This document shows positions 32,853 to 42,520 of a stretch of 64,000 bases of DNA, piece after piece. A program made the translations under genes and the position numbers. The DNA lies in NCBI RefSeq assembly GCF_019880225.1, contig NZ_CP082284.1, positions 434,001 through 498,000 on the forward strand, written 5' to 3'. The notes below the pieces were generated by a model. It saw only the letters and a program-made list of their open reading frames with translations. It was not told where the DNA came from and did not search any database. The number at the start of each line of letters is the position of its first letter. The stretch's first letter is position 1. The DNA is from Halobaculum rubrum (GTDB lineage Archaea; Halobacteriota; Halobacteria; Halobacteriales; Haloferacaceae).

Positions 32853-34408
32853 CAGGGGCGGACCGTCCGGCTCGCGCGTCCGGAGGCGCCTCGGGGATAC
32901 GGGTCACGCTCGGCGGCGGGCTGGACGGTGCCGTCGGCCTCGACGGCGCGGACGACGACCTCGTGTTCGTCGTCGGCCTCGTACTCGTAGCGCCAGCCGC
33001 GCCAGGCGTCCCCGGCCGCGCCGCCGACGGCCTCGGCGTCGTCGGGGTCGGCGTCGGCCGGCGTCGGACCCGGGAGGCGGTCGGTGAGGTCCGCCTCCGA
33101 CCAGGTGTCGCCGCCGTCGGTCGACACCTCGACGGCCGAAACGCCGCGGGTGCCCGCGTACGCGTGGCCGCCGACGGAGACCGTGCCGTCGGCGGTCTCG
33201 ACGTGGTGGAGCTTCGCCACCGTCGAGACGGGGCCGGTGCCGTGCCAGCCGCGCTCCTCCCAGTAGCCCGTCGCCTCCTCCTCGAGGATCTCGATCTCCG
33301 TGAGCCATTTCACGTTGATCTCCCCCCAGTGACCCGGGATCAGCGCTCGGACCGGCGCGCCGTGCTGTCGCGGGAGCGGGCGCCCGTTCATCCCGTACGC
33401 GAGCAGTCCCTCCCTGAGCGCCGACAGCGGGAACTCCTCGTAGTAGTCGTCCGCGGCGCGCAACATGACACAGCAGCTGTCGGGACGAACGCCGGCTTCC
33501 TCGAGCAGGTCGGCGACGGGAATCCCTGTCCACACTGCGGTGTCGGCCTTCCGTCCGTTCACCTTGTCGCCCACGCACCGGAGGGTAACGAAGCGATGCT
33601 CGGCGGATCTGGATTCGACGGCGCCGAGGTCGACTTCGATCTCTTCCTCGACGGCGCCGGTGACCCGGAGCGACCACGTCTCGGGGTCGACCCGCGGGTC
33701 CGCGGCGTTCTTGTCCACCACGTAGAACGACTCCGAGACGAGCGGCTCCGCGCCCGCGAGGTCGAACGAGCGGTCCGCGGCGACGGCGAGCAGTCGCTCG
33801 ACGAGCGGGTCGGGATCGACCGGTTCCGTCCCGTCGGAGTCGTTCCCTCCTCCACCGACTGCCCGCGCAAGCGGCCCGGCGCCCGCAAGTCCCACCGCCG
33901 TCGCCGCGACGCCCGCCGAGCGCAACAGCCCGCGGCGTGCCCGGGACACGTCGCCCGTTCCGGTCGCGACGCCGCCCGCGAGGCCCACGACCGCGGCGCC
34001 GAACGCGCCGCCGACGACGGCGGCGACCGGCGCGACCGACAGCAGGAACGCCGCCAGCGCCTGGAGCGTGCCGACGAGGAAGACGGCCTCCGCCCGTTCC
34101 CTGTCGGCGGTCCGACCGATCCGGCGGGCGAGCCACGCGAGCGCCGCGAACAGCGCCACCGAGAGCCCGGCCGCCCCGGCGACGAGCAAGGGCTGAGCCG
34201 TGCTTCCGAACCCTTGGATCCCGGCCGCCAGCGCCGCGTCGGGAAGCGCGAGCAACACGGTCTGGGCGATGCCGACGACGACCCACCGAGGGGAGAATCC
34301 GACGACGAGGAACGTCCCCGCCGTGACCGCGACGCCGGAGGCGACGGCGACGGCGAGCTCGGCGGCGGGCGTGACGCGACCGGACGAGCGAGCGCGACGG
34401 GCGTCCAT
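32852..34408 (-). CDS. Molybdopterin-dependent oxidoreductase, sulfite-oxidase-like, membrane-anchored
   Basis: The 518-residue protein has about five N-terminal membrane helices (residues 1-170), then an SuoX/YedY-type molybdenum-cofactor domain. Cys278 in VTLRCVGDKVNGRKADTAVW is the Mo-ligand position. HGAPVRALIPGHWGEINVKW and the later GGHAYAGTRGVSAVEVSTDG match the Mo domain and the Ig-like dimerisation domain. The domain probably faces outward and oxidises or reduces a sulfur compound; the substrate is unproven. Start: the ATG at 34408. Confidence 0.88.
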   Translation of the reverse strand: MDARRARSSGRVTPAAELAVAVASGVAVTAGTFLVVGFSPRWVVVGIAQTVLLALPDAALAAGIQGFGSTAQPLLVAGAAGLSVALFAALAWLARRIGRTADRERAEAVFLVGTLQALAAFLLSVAPVAAVVGGAFGAAVVGLAGGVATGTGDVSRARRGLLRSAGVAATAVGLAGAGPLARAVGGGGNDSDGTEPVDPDPLVERLLAVAADRSFDLAGAEPLVSESFYVVDKNAADPRVDPETWSLRVTGAVEEEIEVDLGAVESRSAEHRFVTLRCVGDKVNGRKADTAVWTGIPVADLLEEAGVRPDSCCVMLRAADDYYEEFPLSALREGLLAYGMNGRPLPRQHGAPVRALIPGHWGEINVKWLTEIEILEEEATGYWEERGWHGTGPVSTVAKLHHVETADGTVSVGGHAYAGTRGVSAVEVSTDGGDTWSEADLTDRLPGPTPADADPDDAEAVGGAAGDAWRGWRYEYEADDEHEVVVRAVEADGTVQPAAERDPYPRGASGRASRTVRP

Positions 34409-34524
34409 TCGACTACGCAACGGCTCCCAGAGATAAAACGCGTGCGGCCGTCCCGCTCCGGACCTCGGGACCGAGCCGTCCGAGGTTCCGAACCGCTTTG
34501 TCGGAGGAGCACGAGGTCCGACCG

Positions 34525-34662
34525 ATGAGCCACGGCGAAGAGGCGGTGAAACGGACGCGACCGTGCCCCTACTGCGGGGACTCGATGATGCACCGTCACT
34601 GCGAGTACATCTGTCCCCGGCACGGCGTCGTCTTCGACTGTTCGGACCCGTTCTATGGATGA
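34525..34662 (+). CDS. 45-residue zinc-finger protein (HVO_2523 family)
   Basis: The small frame MSHGEEAVKRTRPCPYCGD and the following 26 residues carry CPYCG and CEYICPRHGVVFDC, a zinc-finger-like arrangement of Cys14/17/26/30 with His residues. Haloferax volcanii has a matching small protein (HVO_2523) directly beside phytoene synthase (HVO_2524), as here, so both sequence and context support it. A hairpin follows directly after the stop. The function is unknown; regulation of the carotenoid genes is a guess. Confidence 0.75.
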   Translation: MSHGEEAVKRTRPCPYCGDSMMHRHCEYICPRHGVVFDCSDPFYG

Positions 34663-34698
34663 TCGCTTCGCCCGCGAGAGTGGCACTCGCGGGAGCGA
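34663..34698 (+). terminator. Stem-loop directly after the zinc-finger gene
   Basis: TCGCT, a 3-base bulge, CCCGCGAG, loop AGTGGCA, CTCGCGGG and AGCGA form a stem of 8 plus 5 base pairs starting one base after the stop codon. It probably ends or trims the short mRNA. Confidence 0.5.
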
Positions 34699-34812
34699 AA
34701 ACCGCAGGCCCGAGCCGGCACCAACTGTTATGGTGTCGGCCGCCGTACGGATCTCTACTCAGATGCGAGGACGGGACAGTGCTACCAGCGCGCGGGCTGC
34801 GCCGGGGCGACG

Positions 34813-35772
34813 ATGGTAGACGACGACCAGATCGCCCGGAGCAAGCGCATCCAACAGCGCACGGGCAAGACCTTCCACTTCGCGACCCGGGTGCTACCCG
34901 AACGGGTGCGCGAGCCGACCTACGTGCTGTACGCGTTCTTCCGAGTCGCCGACGAGATCGTCGACGGCGCGGAGACGGGGCCGCCCGAGGAACAGCGCCG
35001 GGAGCTGGGTCGTCTCCGCGACGCCGCGCTCGGCCGCGAGGAGAGCGACGACGCCGTGCTCTCGGCGTTCGCCGAACTGTGCGACGAGCACGGCATCGCC
35101 GACGAGGACGTCGAGACGTTCATCGACGCGATGCGCTCGGACATCGACACCGACCGCTACGAGACGTACGAGGAACTCGAGGCGTACATGGACGGCTCCG
35201 CCTCGGCGGTGGGTCGAATGATGACGGCGGTGATGGACCCCGACGAGCCCGACGCCGCGCTCCCGCACGCGACGGCGCTGGGCGACGCGTTCCAGCTGTC
35301 GAACTTCCTGCGCGACGTGCGCGAGGACATCGTCGAGCTGGACCGGGTGTATCTCCCGCGGGAGACCCTGCGCGAGTACGGGGTCACCGAGGCGCAGCTC
35401 AAGCGCTTCGAGTTCGACGAGAACGTCGAGGCGGCGATGCGCCACGAACTACGCCGCGCGGAATCGCTGTACAAGGAGGGCGTCGCGGGCATCAAGTACC
35501 TCCCCGAGGACTGCCAGTTCGCCGTGTTGCTGGCGTCGGTGCTGTACGCCGAACACCACGCGCTCATCCGCGAGCGCGGCTTCGACACGCTCTCGGCGAC
35601 GCCGGAGCTGAGCACGTACCGCAAGCTGAAGCTGTTCGTCAAGACGCGTTGGGCGTGGTTCCGGTGTAAGGACCCCGAAACGGTGTTCCGTCGCGTCTCC
35701 TGTGTCCCGTACGGCGACAGCGAGCCGAACCGCTCGGGCGCCGGCCACGGCGACCGGGTTCCCGCGCGCTGA
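34813..35772 (+). CDS. crtB: Phytoene synthase
   Basis: CrtB joins two geranylgeranyl diphosphates into phytoene, the first carotenoid. The 319-residue protein has both Asp-rich motifs: YVLYAFFRVADEIVDGAE (about residue 40) and FLRDVREDIVELDRVYLP (about residue 170). The length is standard. It lies convergent to the crtD-lyeJ-cruF operon, 40 bases from the cruF end, so all four genes serve the bacterioruberin pathway. Confidence 0.95.
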   Translation: MVDDDQIARSKRIQQRTGKTFHFATRVLPERVREPTYVLYAFFRVADEIVDGAETGPPEEQRRELGRLRDAALGREESDDAVLSAFAELCDEHGIADEDVETFIDAMRSDIDTDRYETYEELEAYMDGSASAVGRMMTAVMDPDEPDAALPHATALGDAFQLSNFLRDVREDIVELDRVYLPRETLREYGVTEAQLKRFEFDENVEAAMRHELRRAESLYKEGVAGIKYLPEDCQFAVLLASVLYAEHHALIRERGFDTLSATPELSTYRKLKLFVKTRWAWFRCKDPETVFRRVSCVPYGDSEPNRSGAGHGDRVPAR

Positions 35773-35812
35773 CGGTCGGTCCGTCGCTCGCGGGTCAGCC
35801 ACACCTCGCTCC

Positions 35813-36730
35813 TCAGAACGCTTCCCTGAACAGCGACGCGTCGAACCGATCCGCCCGAGCCAGCCCGACGCCGATGCCGACCGCGACCGCGGCGGCGACG
35901 GAGTTCCAGAACCACAGGTTCACCCCGCCCCACAGCAGCACGAAGCTCACCATGTCGTCCAGCATGAACTCGCAGTCGGCGAGTCGTTCGCGCAGCGCCG
36001 CGCGGTCGAAGGCGGCGTCGAGCACGACGACGGCGACAGTGGCGGAGACGACCCAACCGGCGTAGTTCGAGAGCGGAACGCCGTAGAAGCCCGCCCCCGA
36101 GCGCACGCCGAGCGCGCCCGCGTTCGCGACGCCCTCGTACGCCCAGAAGCCGAGCGCGACGGCGCCCGGATCCAGCACCACGTCCATGACGAGCACGAGC
36201 GCGATCACCGCGAGCAGCCGCACCGCCGCGCGCTCCGCGCGCTCGCCGAGCAGGAGCAGGCTCAGAAGGTACGCGTTCGCCACGAGCGGGAGGAAGAAGA
36301 CCGGCAGCCCCAGGGGGACGCCGCCCAGTTCCGGGCCGAGCGCGACGAGGTACTCGAACTCGCCGTAGGGCCACCCGGTCGTGATCCCCACGTACTCGAT
36401 CCCGTAGGCGTACGCCGACAGCAGCCCGATCCCGGCGAGCTCGCGGCGACCGACCAGGGGCGCGAGTCCGACGACCAGCGGCGAGCGCATCACGAGCGTC
36501 CCCAACAGGATCATGCCGCCGTTGAACGCCAACGGCGAAAGCGGTGTGCCGGCGAACACGCCCTCCGCGCTGGCGACGAGCAACACCGCGCCCACGACGG
36601 GGAACACGACCGAGATGGTGAATCGGTTCTCGCGCACGAGCGCGTCGAGGCGTGCCTCCGCCTCGCGGCGGTCCGCGGGCATCGCCTCTCGAAGGGCGTC
36701 GACGCGTCCGGTTCCGGTCTCTGGGCTCAC
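35813..36730 (-). CDS. cruF: Bisanhydrobacterioruberin hydratase CruF
   Basis: This 305-residue protein has about seven membrane segments and hydrates the C50 carotenoid ends in the last step to bacterioruberin (as shown for Haloarcula japonica CruF). SAYAYGIEYVGITTGWPYGE and YEGVANAGALGVRSGAGFYG (GVPLSNYAGW next) match the family. It starts with GTG at 36730, overlapping the LyeJ stop by 4 bases (GTGA), and is last in the operon. Confidence 0.88.
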   Translation of the reverse strand: MSPETGTGRVDALREAMPADRREAEARLDALVRENRFTISVVFPVVGAVLLVASAEGVFAGTPLSPLAFNGGMILLGTLVMRSPLVVGLAPLVGRRELAGIGLLSAYAYGIEYVGITTGWPYGEFEYLVALGPELGGVPLGLPVFFLPLVANAYLLSLLLLGERAERAAVRLLAVIALVLVMDVVLDPGAVALGFWAYEGVANAGALGVRSGAGFYGVPLSNYAGWVVSATVAVVVLDAAFDRAALRERLADCEFMLDDMVSFVLLWGGVNLWFWNSVAAAVAVGIGVGLARADRFDASLFREAF

Positions 36731-37656
36731 GGCAACACCGCCTCCGGGGGGACGATCCGCGTCAGCGCGCCCATCGTGAGCACGGCGCCGACGACGGTGT
36801 TGATCGCCGGGAACCACCAGTACGCGCGGTCGATCGCGACGCCCGCGAACCGAACGACGCCCACGAGAGCCGGGTACGCGAGCAGCACCGCGCCGATCCG
36901 CGGGTCGACCGCCGCGAACGCGCCCGCGGCGGCGAGCCAACAGGTCGCGCAGTACGCGAGCGTCCGCGACTCCCCGAGGGCGGTCGCGGTCGTCCGGATG
37001 CCGGCCGCGCGGTCCGGCTCGATGTCGGGAATCGCGGAGAACGTGTGCATCCCCATCGCCCACAGCCACGCGCCCGCAAGCGCCGCGGCCGGCGGGGCGG
37101 TTCCGGCGACCATCGCGTACCCGGCGGCGCCCGGAAGGACGTACAGCCCGTTCGACACCGAATCCAGCAGCGGCGTCGTCTTGAACCGCAGCGGCGGCGC
37201 CGAGTACCCCGCCCCGAGCACGAAGAACCCGGCGAGGTACGGCCACGCGACCCGCGGCGTGATCGCGAACGTCACCGCGCCCAGCGCCAGCGACGCGACG
37301 ACGACCGCGGGGACGAGCCGGTCGCCCCCGTAGCGCACCTCCCGACCGTCCTTCTTCGGGTTGTCCTCGTCGACGTCGCGGTCGAACACGTCGTTGACGC
37401 CGTAGAGGAACAGGTTCGCCGGGAGCAGGAAGTAGCCGAACAGGAGGACGTTCTCGGGTGCGAACAGCCCCGGAACGGTCGTCGCGCCGAAGGCGACGCC
37501 GACGCCGATCGGCCCCGCGAGGTACAGCCAGAAGCGCGGGCGCGAGAGCTTCAAAAGGTAGCGTGCGCTCGCGACGGCGCTTGCGGGGCGGTCGGGCGCG
37601 TCGGTGTCCCCCGCGTCGGCGTCGCCCGAGTCGGCGGGGTCGACTGCGGTCGGCAT
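36727..37656 (-). CDS. lyeJ: Lycopene elongase / UbiA-type prenyltransferase LyeJ
   Basis: The 309-residue membrane enzyme adds C5 units to both ends of lycopene. The UbiA-family Mg/diphosphate motif appears as LFLYGVNDVFDRDVDEDNP (NDxxDxxxD), and the second Asp motif as AIPDIEPDRAAGIRTTATAL. Eight or nine helices are predicted. It starts 8 bases after the CrtD stop and is overlapped by CruF, matching the crtD-lyeJ-cruF order of other haloarchaea. Confidence 0.9.
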   Translation of the reverse strand: MPTAVDPADSGDADAGDTDAPDRPASAVASARYLLKLSRPRFWLYLAGPIGVGVAFGATTVPGLFAPENVLLFGYFLLPANLFLYGVNDVFDRDVDEDNPKKDGREVRYGGDRLVPAVVVASLALGAVTFAITPRVAWPYLAGFFVLGAGYSAPPLRFKTTPLLDSVSNGLYVLPGAAGYAMVAGTAPPAAALAGAWLWAMGMHTFSAIPDIEPDRAAGIRTTATALGESRTLAYCATCWLAAAGAFAAVDPRIGAVLLAYPALVGVVRFAGVAIDRAYWWFPAINTVVGAVLTMGALTRIVPPEAVLP

Positions 37657-37664
37657 GGGCGCTG

Positions 37665-39245
37665 TCAGGACGACTCGCCCATCGTCTCGGCCGTGAGCAG
37701 CCCCGAGATGAGACACATCGGGACGCCGATCCCCGGCGTCGTCGTCGACCCGGTGAAGTAGAGCCCGTCGACCTTCGAGGACTCGTGGCCGGGCCGGAAC
37801 GGCGCCGTCTGGCGCAGCGTGTGTGCGAGCCCCAGCGCCGACCCCTTCATCGAGTTGTAGCGCCCCGCGAAGTCGTCGACGCAGAACTCCTCCTCGAAGA
37901 CGATCCGATCGCGCAGGTCGACGCCGGTGTTCTCGGCGATGTCGTCCAGGATCTGCTGTCGGTACCGGCTCCGCAGTTCCGGCGTGTCCTCCAGTCCCGC
38001 CGCGATCGGGACGAGAACGAACAGGTTCGAGTGCCCCTCGGGAGCGACGGTGTCGTCGGTCTTCGAGGGGACACAGAGGTAGTAGGCGGGGTCGTCGGGC
38101 CAGGCGGGGTTCTCGAAGATCTGCTCGAAGTGGCCGTCCCAGTCGGTCGGGAGCACGAGCGTGTGGTGGGCGAGTTCCTCCACGTCACCCTCGACGCCCA
38201 TGTACAGGAGGTACGCCGAGGGCGCGTACGTCCGCGACTCCCAGTACTCGGCGTCGTACTGGCGCTTGCGCGGCGCGAGCAGTTCCTGCTCGGTGTGGGC
38301 GTAGTCGGCGTCGCTGACGACGAGATCCGGGAAGTACGTCTCGCCCGACCCGGTGGAGATCGAACCCTCGGCTGAGGCGCCGCCGTCCGCGGCGGCGGTC
38401 CCGCCGAGCCCGTCCGCGGGGTTCGTGGCCGCCGTCTCAACCTTGAATCCGCCGCGTTGGCCCTTGATCGCGGTGACGGGCGCGTCGATCACGTACTCGA
38501 CCCCCAACTCCGACCCCAACTCGACGATGCCGTCGACGACGGCACCGAGCCCGCCGTCGGGGTAGTAGACGCCGAGGTTGAAGTCGACGTGACTCATGAG
38601 GTTGTACAGCGCCGGCGTGTTGTGCGGCGATCCGCCGAGGAACACCAGCGTGTACTGCATGATCTGCTGGAGCTTCGGGTTGTCGAAGTACTCCTCGACG
38701 TGGTCCTGCATCGTTCCGATCAGCGACAGTCCCCACGAGTAGCGCAGCACGTCGGGGTCGACGAAGTCCGCGAGGTCGTCGCGGTGCTCGTACACGAAGT
38801 GCTCCATCCCGATCTCGTAGTTGCGCTCGGACTTGCGGAGGTAGTCGTCGAAGGCGTCGCCGGCGCCGGCCTCGTACGACTCGAACGTCTCGCGGTTCGC
38901 GTCCAAGTCGGGGACCATGTCGACCCGATCGCCGTCCTTGAAGAAGATCCGGTAATGCGGGTCGAGCCGCGACAGCGAGTAGTACTCCGACGGCTCCCGG
39001 CCGAAGTGGCCGAAGAACGTCTCGAACACGTCGGGCATCAGGTACCACGACGGCCCCATGTCGAAGCGGAAGCCGTCCGCCTCCAGCACGGCAGCGCGGC
39101 CGCCGAGCTGTTCGTTTTTCTCCAGGAGAGTCACGTCGGCGCCGGCGTCGGCCAGATAGCAGGCCGTCGAGAGCCCGCCGAAGCCGCCGCCGATCACGAC
39201 CACGTCCTCGCCAGCCAACGAAGAGCGGTCACGGGGTTCGCGCAT
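37665..39245 (-). CDS. crtD: Carotenoid 3,4-desaturase CrtD (phytoene desaturase family)
   Basis: The 526-residue FAD enzyme opens with the dinucleotide-binding motif DVVVIGGGFGGLSTACYLAD and has EKNEQLGGRA. It ends in the CrtI-type motif YFTGSTTTPGIGVPMCLISG. Its place immediately before lyeJ and cruF makes the late desaturase CrtD more likely than the lycopene-forming CrtI, although sequence alone cannot decide. A clear TATA box (39270-39276) lies about 28 bases upstream, so the operon is leaderless. Confidence 0.88.
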   Translation of the reverse strand: MREPRDRSSLAGEDVVVIGGGFGGLSTACYLADAGADVTLLEKNEQLGGRAAVLEADGFRFDMGPSWYLMPDVFETFFGHFGREPSEYYSLSRLDPHYRIFFKDGDRVDMVPDLDANRETFESYEAGAGDAFDDYLRKSERNYEIGMEHFVYEHRDDLADFVDPDVLRYSWGLSLIGTMQDHVEEYFDNPKLQQIMQYTLVFLGGSPHNTPALYNLMSHVDFNLGVYYPDGGLGAVVDGIVELGSELGVEYVIDAPVTAIKGQRGGFKVETAATNPADGLGGTAAADGGASAEGSISTGSGETYFPDLVVSDADYAHTEQELLAPRKRQYDAEYWESRTYAPSAYLLYMGVEGDVEELAHHTLVLPTDWDGHFEQIFENPAWPDDPAYYLCVPSKTDDTVAPEGHSNLFVLVPIAAGLEDTPELRSRYRQQILDDIAENTGVDLRDRIVFEEEFCVDDFAGRYNSMKGSALGLAHTLRQTAPFRPGHESSKVDGLYFTGSTTTPGIGVPMCLISGLLTAETMGESS

Positions 39246-39269
39246 TAACCGTCTTACGGCGGGGAGGCG

Positions 39270-39276
39270 TATAAAT
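39270..39276 (-). promoter_or_regulatory. TATA box of the crtD-lyeJ-cruF operon
   Basis: The plus strand reads TATAAAT (minus ATTTATA) about 25-31 bases before the crtD ATG at 39245, one of the best TATA boxes in the window. It predicts transcription from, or within a few bases of, the start codon. Confidence 0.65.
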
Positions 39277-39385
39277 ATGGGCGCACGGGCGTCGCCACGA
39301 TCGGCCCCTCGGTCGACCGCGTGCACCCGCCCGACAGATCGCCGCGGCCCGCAACCACTACCTCCCGCCGGCCCTTGGCGATCCC

Positions 39386-40084
39386 ATGGACGGAACTACC
39401 GCGGTCGTCACCGGCGGAACGCGCGGCGTCGGGGGCGCCGTCGCCTCGGCGTTCGTCGAGGCCGGCGCCCACGTCGTCGTCTGCTCGCGCGACGGCGACA
39501 CAGTCGAGGAGACGGTCGAGGAGCTCTCACGCACCGGCGACGCCTCGGGCCTCCGGGCGGACGTGCGCGACGAGTTCGACCTCGAACGCCTCATGGAGCA
39601 CGCCGACCGCGCGGGCGAACGCGACGGGATCGACACCCTCGTCGCCAACGCGGGCGTCAACCACGGGGCGCCCGGCGAGATGCCGCTGGACGACGAGCCG
39701 TACAGCCGCTTCGACGACACGCTCCGCACGAACGTTCGCGGCGTGTTCGCGACGGTGCGGGAGGCCGTCCCGTACCTGACCGACGACGCGCGGGTCCTCG
39801 TCCCCTCGGGGTCGATCGCCCGCGACGCGAAGCCGGGCATGGGCGCGTACGCCGTCTCGAAGGCCGGCGCCGAGGCGGTCGTCCGGCAGGCGCACGCCGA
39901 CCTGGACGCGACGGCGATGACGCTCGATCTGGGACTGGTCGACACAGCGCTCACGGGGAACCAGGGCGGCAGGGGGCCCGAAGAGATCGCGCCGATGTTC
40001 GTGTGGGCGGCGACCGACGCCGCCCCCGACGACCACGGCGGCACGGTCGTCGGACTCAGGGAGTGGAAGTCGGCGACGCGGTAG
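39386..40084 (+). CDS. Short-chain dehydrogenase/reductase
   Basis: The 232-residue soluble NAD(P)-dependent enzyme has TAVVTGGTRGVGGAVASAFV (TGxxxGxG), LVANAGVNHG (NAG), a catalytic Ser in VPSGSIARD and YAVSKAGAEA (YxxxK). CSRDG after the second strand suggests NADP preference. The substrate is unknown. It lies alone between crtD and the DUF106 gene, convergent with the latter. Confidence 0.9.
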   Translation: MDGTTAVVTGGTRGVGGAVASAFVEAGAHVVVCSRDGDTVEETVEELSRTGDASGLRADVRDEFDLERLMEHADRAGERDGIDTLVANAGVNHGAPGEMPLDDEPYSRFDDTLRTNVRGVFATVREAVPYLTDDARVLVPSGSIARDAKPGMGAYAVSKAGAEAVVRQAHADLDATAMTLDLGLVDTALTGNQGGRGPEEIAPMFVWAATDAAPDDHGGTVVGLREWKSATR

Positions 40085-40141
40085 CGAATCGGCCCGAGAG
40101 CGAAGGGAACGAGACGGGCCGTGACGGTGCTGTCGCGCCGG

Positions 40142-41059
40142 TTACGACGTCGACGGCGACATCGAGATGTTGAGTCCCTTCTGGATGATCTGGGTGAACG
40201 CCATCGAGCACAGGAAGTACCAGATGATCCAGGTGGGCATGACGAACAGCGTGTCCGTCCACGTGACCTGGCCCGCGATGGGGAGGACGATCGGCTGGAG
40301 GTCGAGACCGGGCTGTCCCTCGGCGCCGCGGAAGCCGATCTTCCAGTACATCCACAGGAACGCCGGGATCGTCAGCACCATGATCCACACCATCGGGCGG
40401 AACTGCTCTTTGAACATGCCGAGCTGGTCGCCCATCGCCTCCATCTGCTCCTCCTGGATCGCGTCCATCGCCTCGTCGTCGCCGCGCTCTTTCGCCTCCT
40501 TGCGGCGCTCCTGGATGTCCTTCATCCGCTGTTGATAGGCGGCCATCCGGTCCATGTCCATCAGGTTCGCGCGCAGGAGCGTGGAGTACAGCCCGGTGAG
40601 CGTCGCGATAATCATGATGACCGCGTACAGCGGCAACAGGTCCTGCAGTGGGCCAAGCACTACGTCCATCGCCTCGCCGACGACGCTGCGAACCGGTCCG
40701 TACGAGTAGCCGACGAAGAACAACAGCGTCACGACGGCCGCGCCCTTGTCGTAGATGCTCCAGGTCGCCCCCTCTGAGTCGGGGATCTCGACGTCGCTTC
40801 CGCCGCTCGCGCCGTCGTCGTCGTCGGGCGCCTCGAGCCCGGCCTCGATCGCGTCGCGGTCGGCGAGCGCGAAGCCCGCCTCGCCGTCCTCGAGGAGCCC
40901 GCGCTCGATGAGGCGGCCCCACTGCCCGCTCGAGAGGTCCTCCCGGACGTCGATCCACCGGATCTCGCCGTCCTCCGCGCGTTCGAGGACGAGTTCGATC
41001 GCCTCGCGCATCTCGGACTCGGAGGCGAGCTCCCGAGTGCGCTTCTCGATTCGTGCCAT
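40142..41059 (-). CDS. DUF106/EMC3-like membrane insertase
   Basis: The 305-residue protein has an N-terminal cytosolic acidic region of about 90 residues, then three membrane segments. The coiled region MDRMAAYQQRMKDIQERRKE between TM1/2 and TM3 is the Oxa1/YidC/EMC3-superfamily cytosolic hairpin. Archaeal DUF106 proteins are thought to insert membrane proteins with SecYEG, and are classically encoded beside adk and secY. Here it still follows adk, though 33 kb from secY. CTTACG on the minus strand about 28 bases upstream gives it a promoter. Confidence 0.85.
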   Translation of the reverse strand: MARIEKRTRELASESEMREAIELVLERAEDGEIRWIDVREDLSSGQWGRLIERGLLEDGEAGFALADRDAIEAGLEAPDDDDGASGGSDVEIPDSEGATWSIYDKGAAVVTLLFFVGYSYGPVRSVVGEAMDVVLGPLQDLLPLYAVIMIIATLTGLYSTLLRANLMDMDRMAAYQQRMKDIQERRKEAKERGDDEAMDAIQEEQMEAMGDQLGMFKEQFRPMVWIMVLTIPAFLWMYWKIGFRGAEGQPGLDLQPIVLPIAGQVTWTDTLFVMPTWIIWYFLCSMAFTQIIQKGLNISMSPSTS

Positions 41060-41181
41060 TGCCACCGGCTAAGCGACAGCCACGTAAGAAGGTTGTACTC
41101 TCGGCGCGTCGTCAGCGGGGCGTCGCGATCGTCGTTGCGATCGCGGTCGTCGCCGCGAACGCTGGTCCCGCGAACCCGTCG

Positions 41182-41808
41182 TCAGCCCTCGACGACGTCG
41201 CTGAGGCTCTCGAACACGTCGTCGGGCGTCCCTTCGCCGGACACCTCGACGAGCACGCCCTCCTCGCGGTAGTGTCGGACGACCGGCTCGGTGTTCTCGC
41301 GGTAGACGCGCAGGCGCTCGTGGGCCGTCTCCTCGGTGTCGTCCTCGCGCTGAATCAGGTCGCCGCCGCACTCGTCGCACACGCCCGCCTCCTCGGGCTG
41401 GTCGAACTCCACGTGGTAGGTGGCGCCGCACTCGTCGCAGACCCGGCGGCCGGTGAGTCGGGCCAGCAGCTCCTCTTCGGGCACCTCGAAGAAGACCACG
41501 TGATCCAGCTCGGTCTCCTCGCTCAGGAACTCCGCCTGGTCGAGGTTGCGCGGGTAGCCGTCGAGGACGAAGCCGTCGGCGCTCTCCAGGGCGGCGACGA
41601 CGATCTCGTTGACCACGGGGTCGGGGACGAGCTCGCCGGCGTCCATGAACTCGCCGGGCGTGCCGTACTCCGTCTCCATGTCTTTGTTCTGCCGGAGCGC
41701 GTCGCCGGTCGTGATGTGGTCCAGGCCGTACTCGTCGGCGAGTCGCGTCGCCTGGGTACCCTTGCCGGCGCCCGGCGGACCGAGCAGCAGGATTCGATGG
41801 TCTGCCAT
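41182..41808 (-). CDS. adk: Adenylate kinase
   Basis: Adk interconverts AMP, ADP and ATP. The 208-residue protein has the P-loop [15 protein letters not shown], the AMP site [16 protein letters not shown], and a zinc-type LID with [10 protein letters not shown] and CDECGGD. The length and motifs match the long bacterial/haloarchaeal form, not the short archaeal Adk. It probably heads a unit with DUF106, 122 bases downstream. Confidence 0.96.
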   Translation of the reverse strand: MADHRILLLGPPGAGKGTQATRLADEYGLDHITTGDALRQNKDMETEYGTPGEFMDAGELVPDPVVNEIVVAALESADGFVLDGYPRNLDQAEFLSEETELDHVVFFEVPEEELLARLTGRRVCDECGATYHVEFDQPEEAGVCDECGGDLIQREDDTEETAHERLRVYRENTEPVVRHYREEGVLVEVSGEGTPDDVFESLSDVVEG

Positions 41809-41977
41809 GTCTGCTCGCTCCGGGGCCACGGTGAAAGGCGTGCTGAATCCGGCGCGGTTCGCGGGGTCGAGTCCTCGCGGCGATCGGCGGGCGTCGGCAG
41901 TCGACGGTGGACGGTCGGCGTCTCGAGCGCCGAACGGGAGCGCCCGGTTTTTACGCCGGTTCGTCGTACGAACGAGC

Positions 41978-42457
41978 ATGACCCGATTCGACGCCGACAC
42001 GCCGGCCGGCCGGCGGAAGCTGTTCGCCGACGCCGTCACGGCCCACCGGGAACGCGGCAGCGCCTTCCTCACGGTCGAGGTGGAGCCCCCGCGCGAGGAG
42101 ATCCAGTTCGGGGAGTCCGACGGCGAGACCGACTTCGAGGAGCCGGCAGACGACGAGGCCCACACCGAGGACGGAGAGACACCCGACGACGAGTCGGCCC
42201 CGCCGTGGATCCAGTTCGCCGAGAAGACGTTCAACCTCGACTGCACCGACGAGGAACTGGCGCGCCTGCACGACCTGCTCGACGACTACCCGGAGTTCCG
42301 GATCGAGGAACGGGAGACGCCCGAGGAGGCCGAGGGGACCAACGTCCGCATCTCGGCGCGGTCGGACGCGAACCGCCTCGCGGGCTTTCTCGACCGCGCG
42401 TTCGCGGCGGTGTACGACCGCCCCGACGACTACCGGGCGTGGGTCGTGCAGGTCTGA
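41978..42457 (+). CDS. Conserved haloarchaeal protein of unknown function
   Basis: The 159-residue soluble acidic protein has an N-terminal [20 protein letters not shown], an acidic disordered insert of about 35 residues, and a C-terminal compact part ([40 protein letters not shown]). I recall such proteins as a DUF7110-like family but cannot confirm. A TATA-like GTTTTTAC at 41947-41954 gives a leaderless start. Confidence 0.65.
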   Translation: MTRFDADTPAGRRKLFADAVTAHRERGSAFLTVEVEPPREEIQFGESDGETDFEEPADDEAHTEDGETPDDESAPPWIQFAEKTFNLDCTDEELARLHDLLDDYPEFRIEERETPEEAEGTNVRISARSDANRLAGFLDRAFAAVYDRPDDYRAWVVQV

Positions 42458-42520
42458 GGCGGGAGCGACGCCGACGAGTGCGACACCGAACCGCGACCGC
42501 TCGTTCGACGCCCGTCCCGC

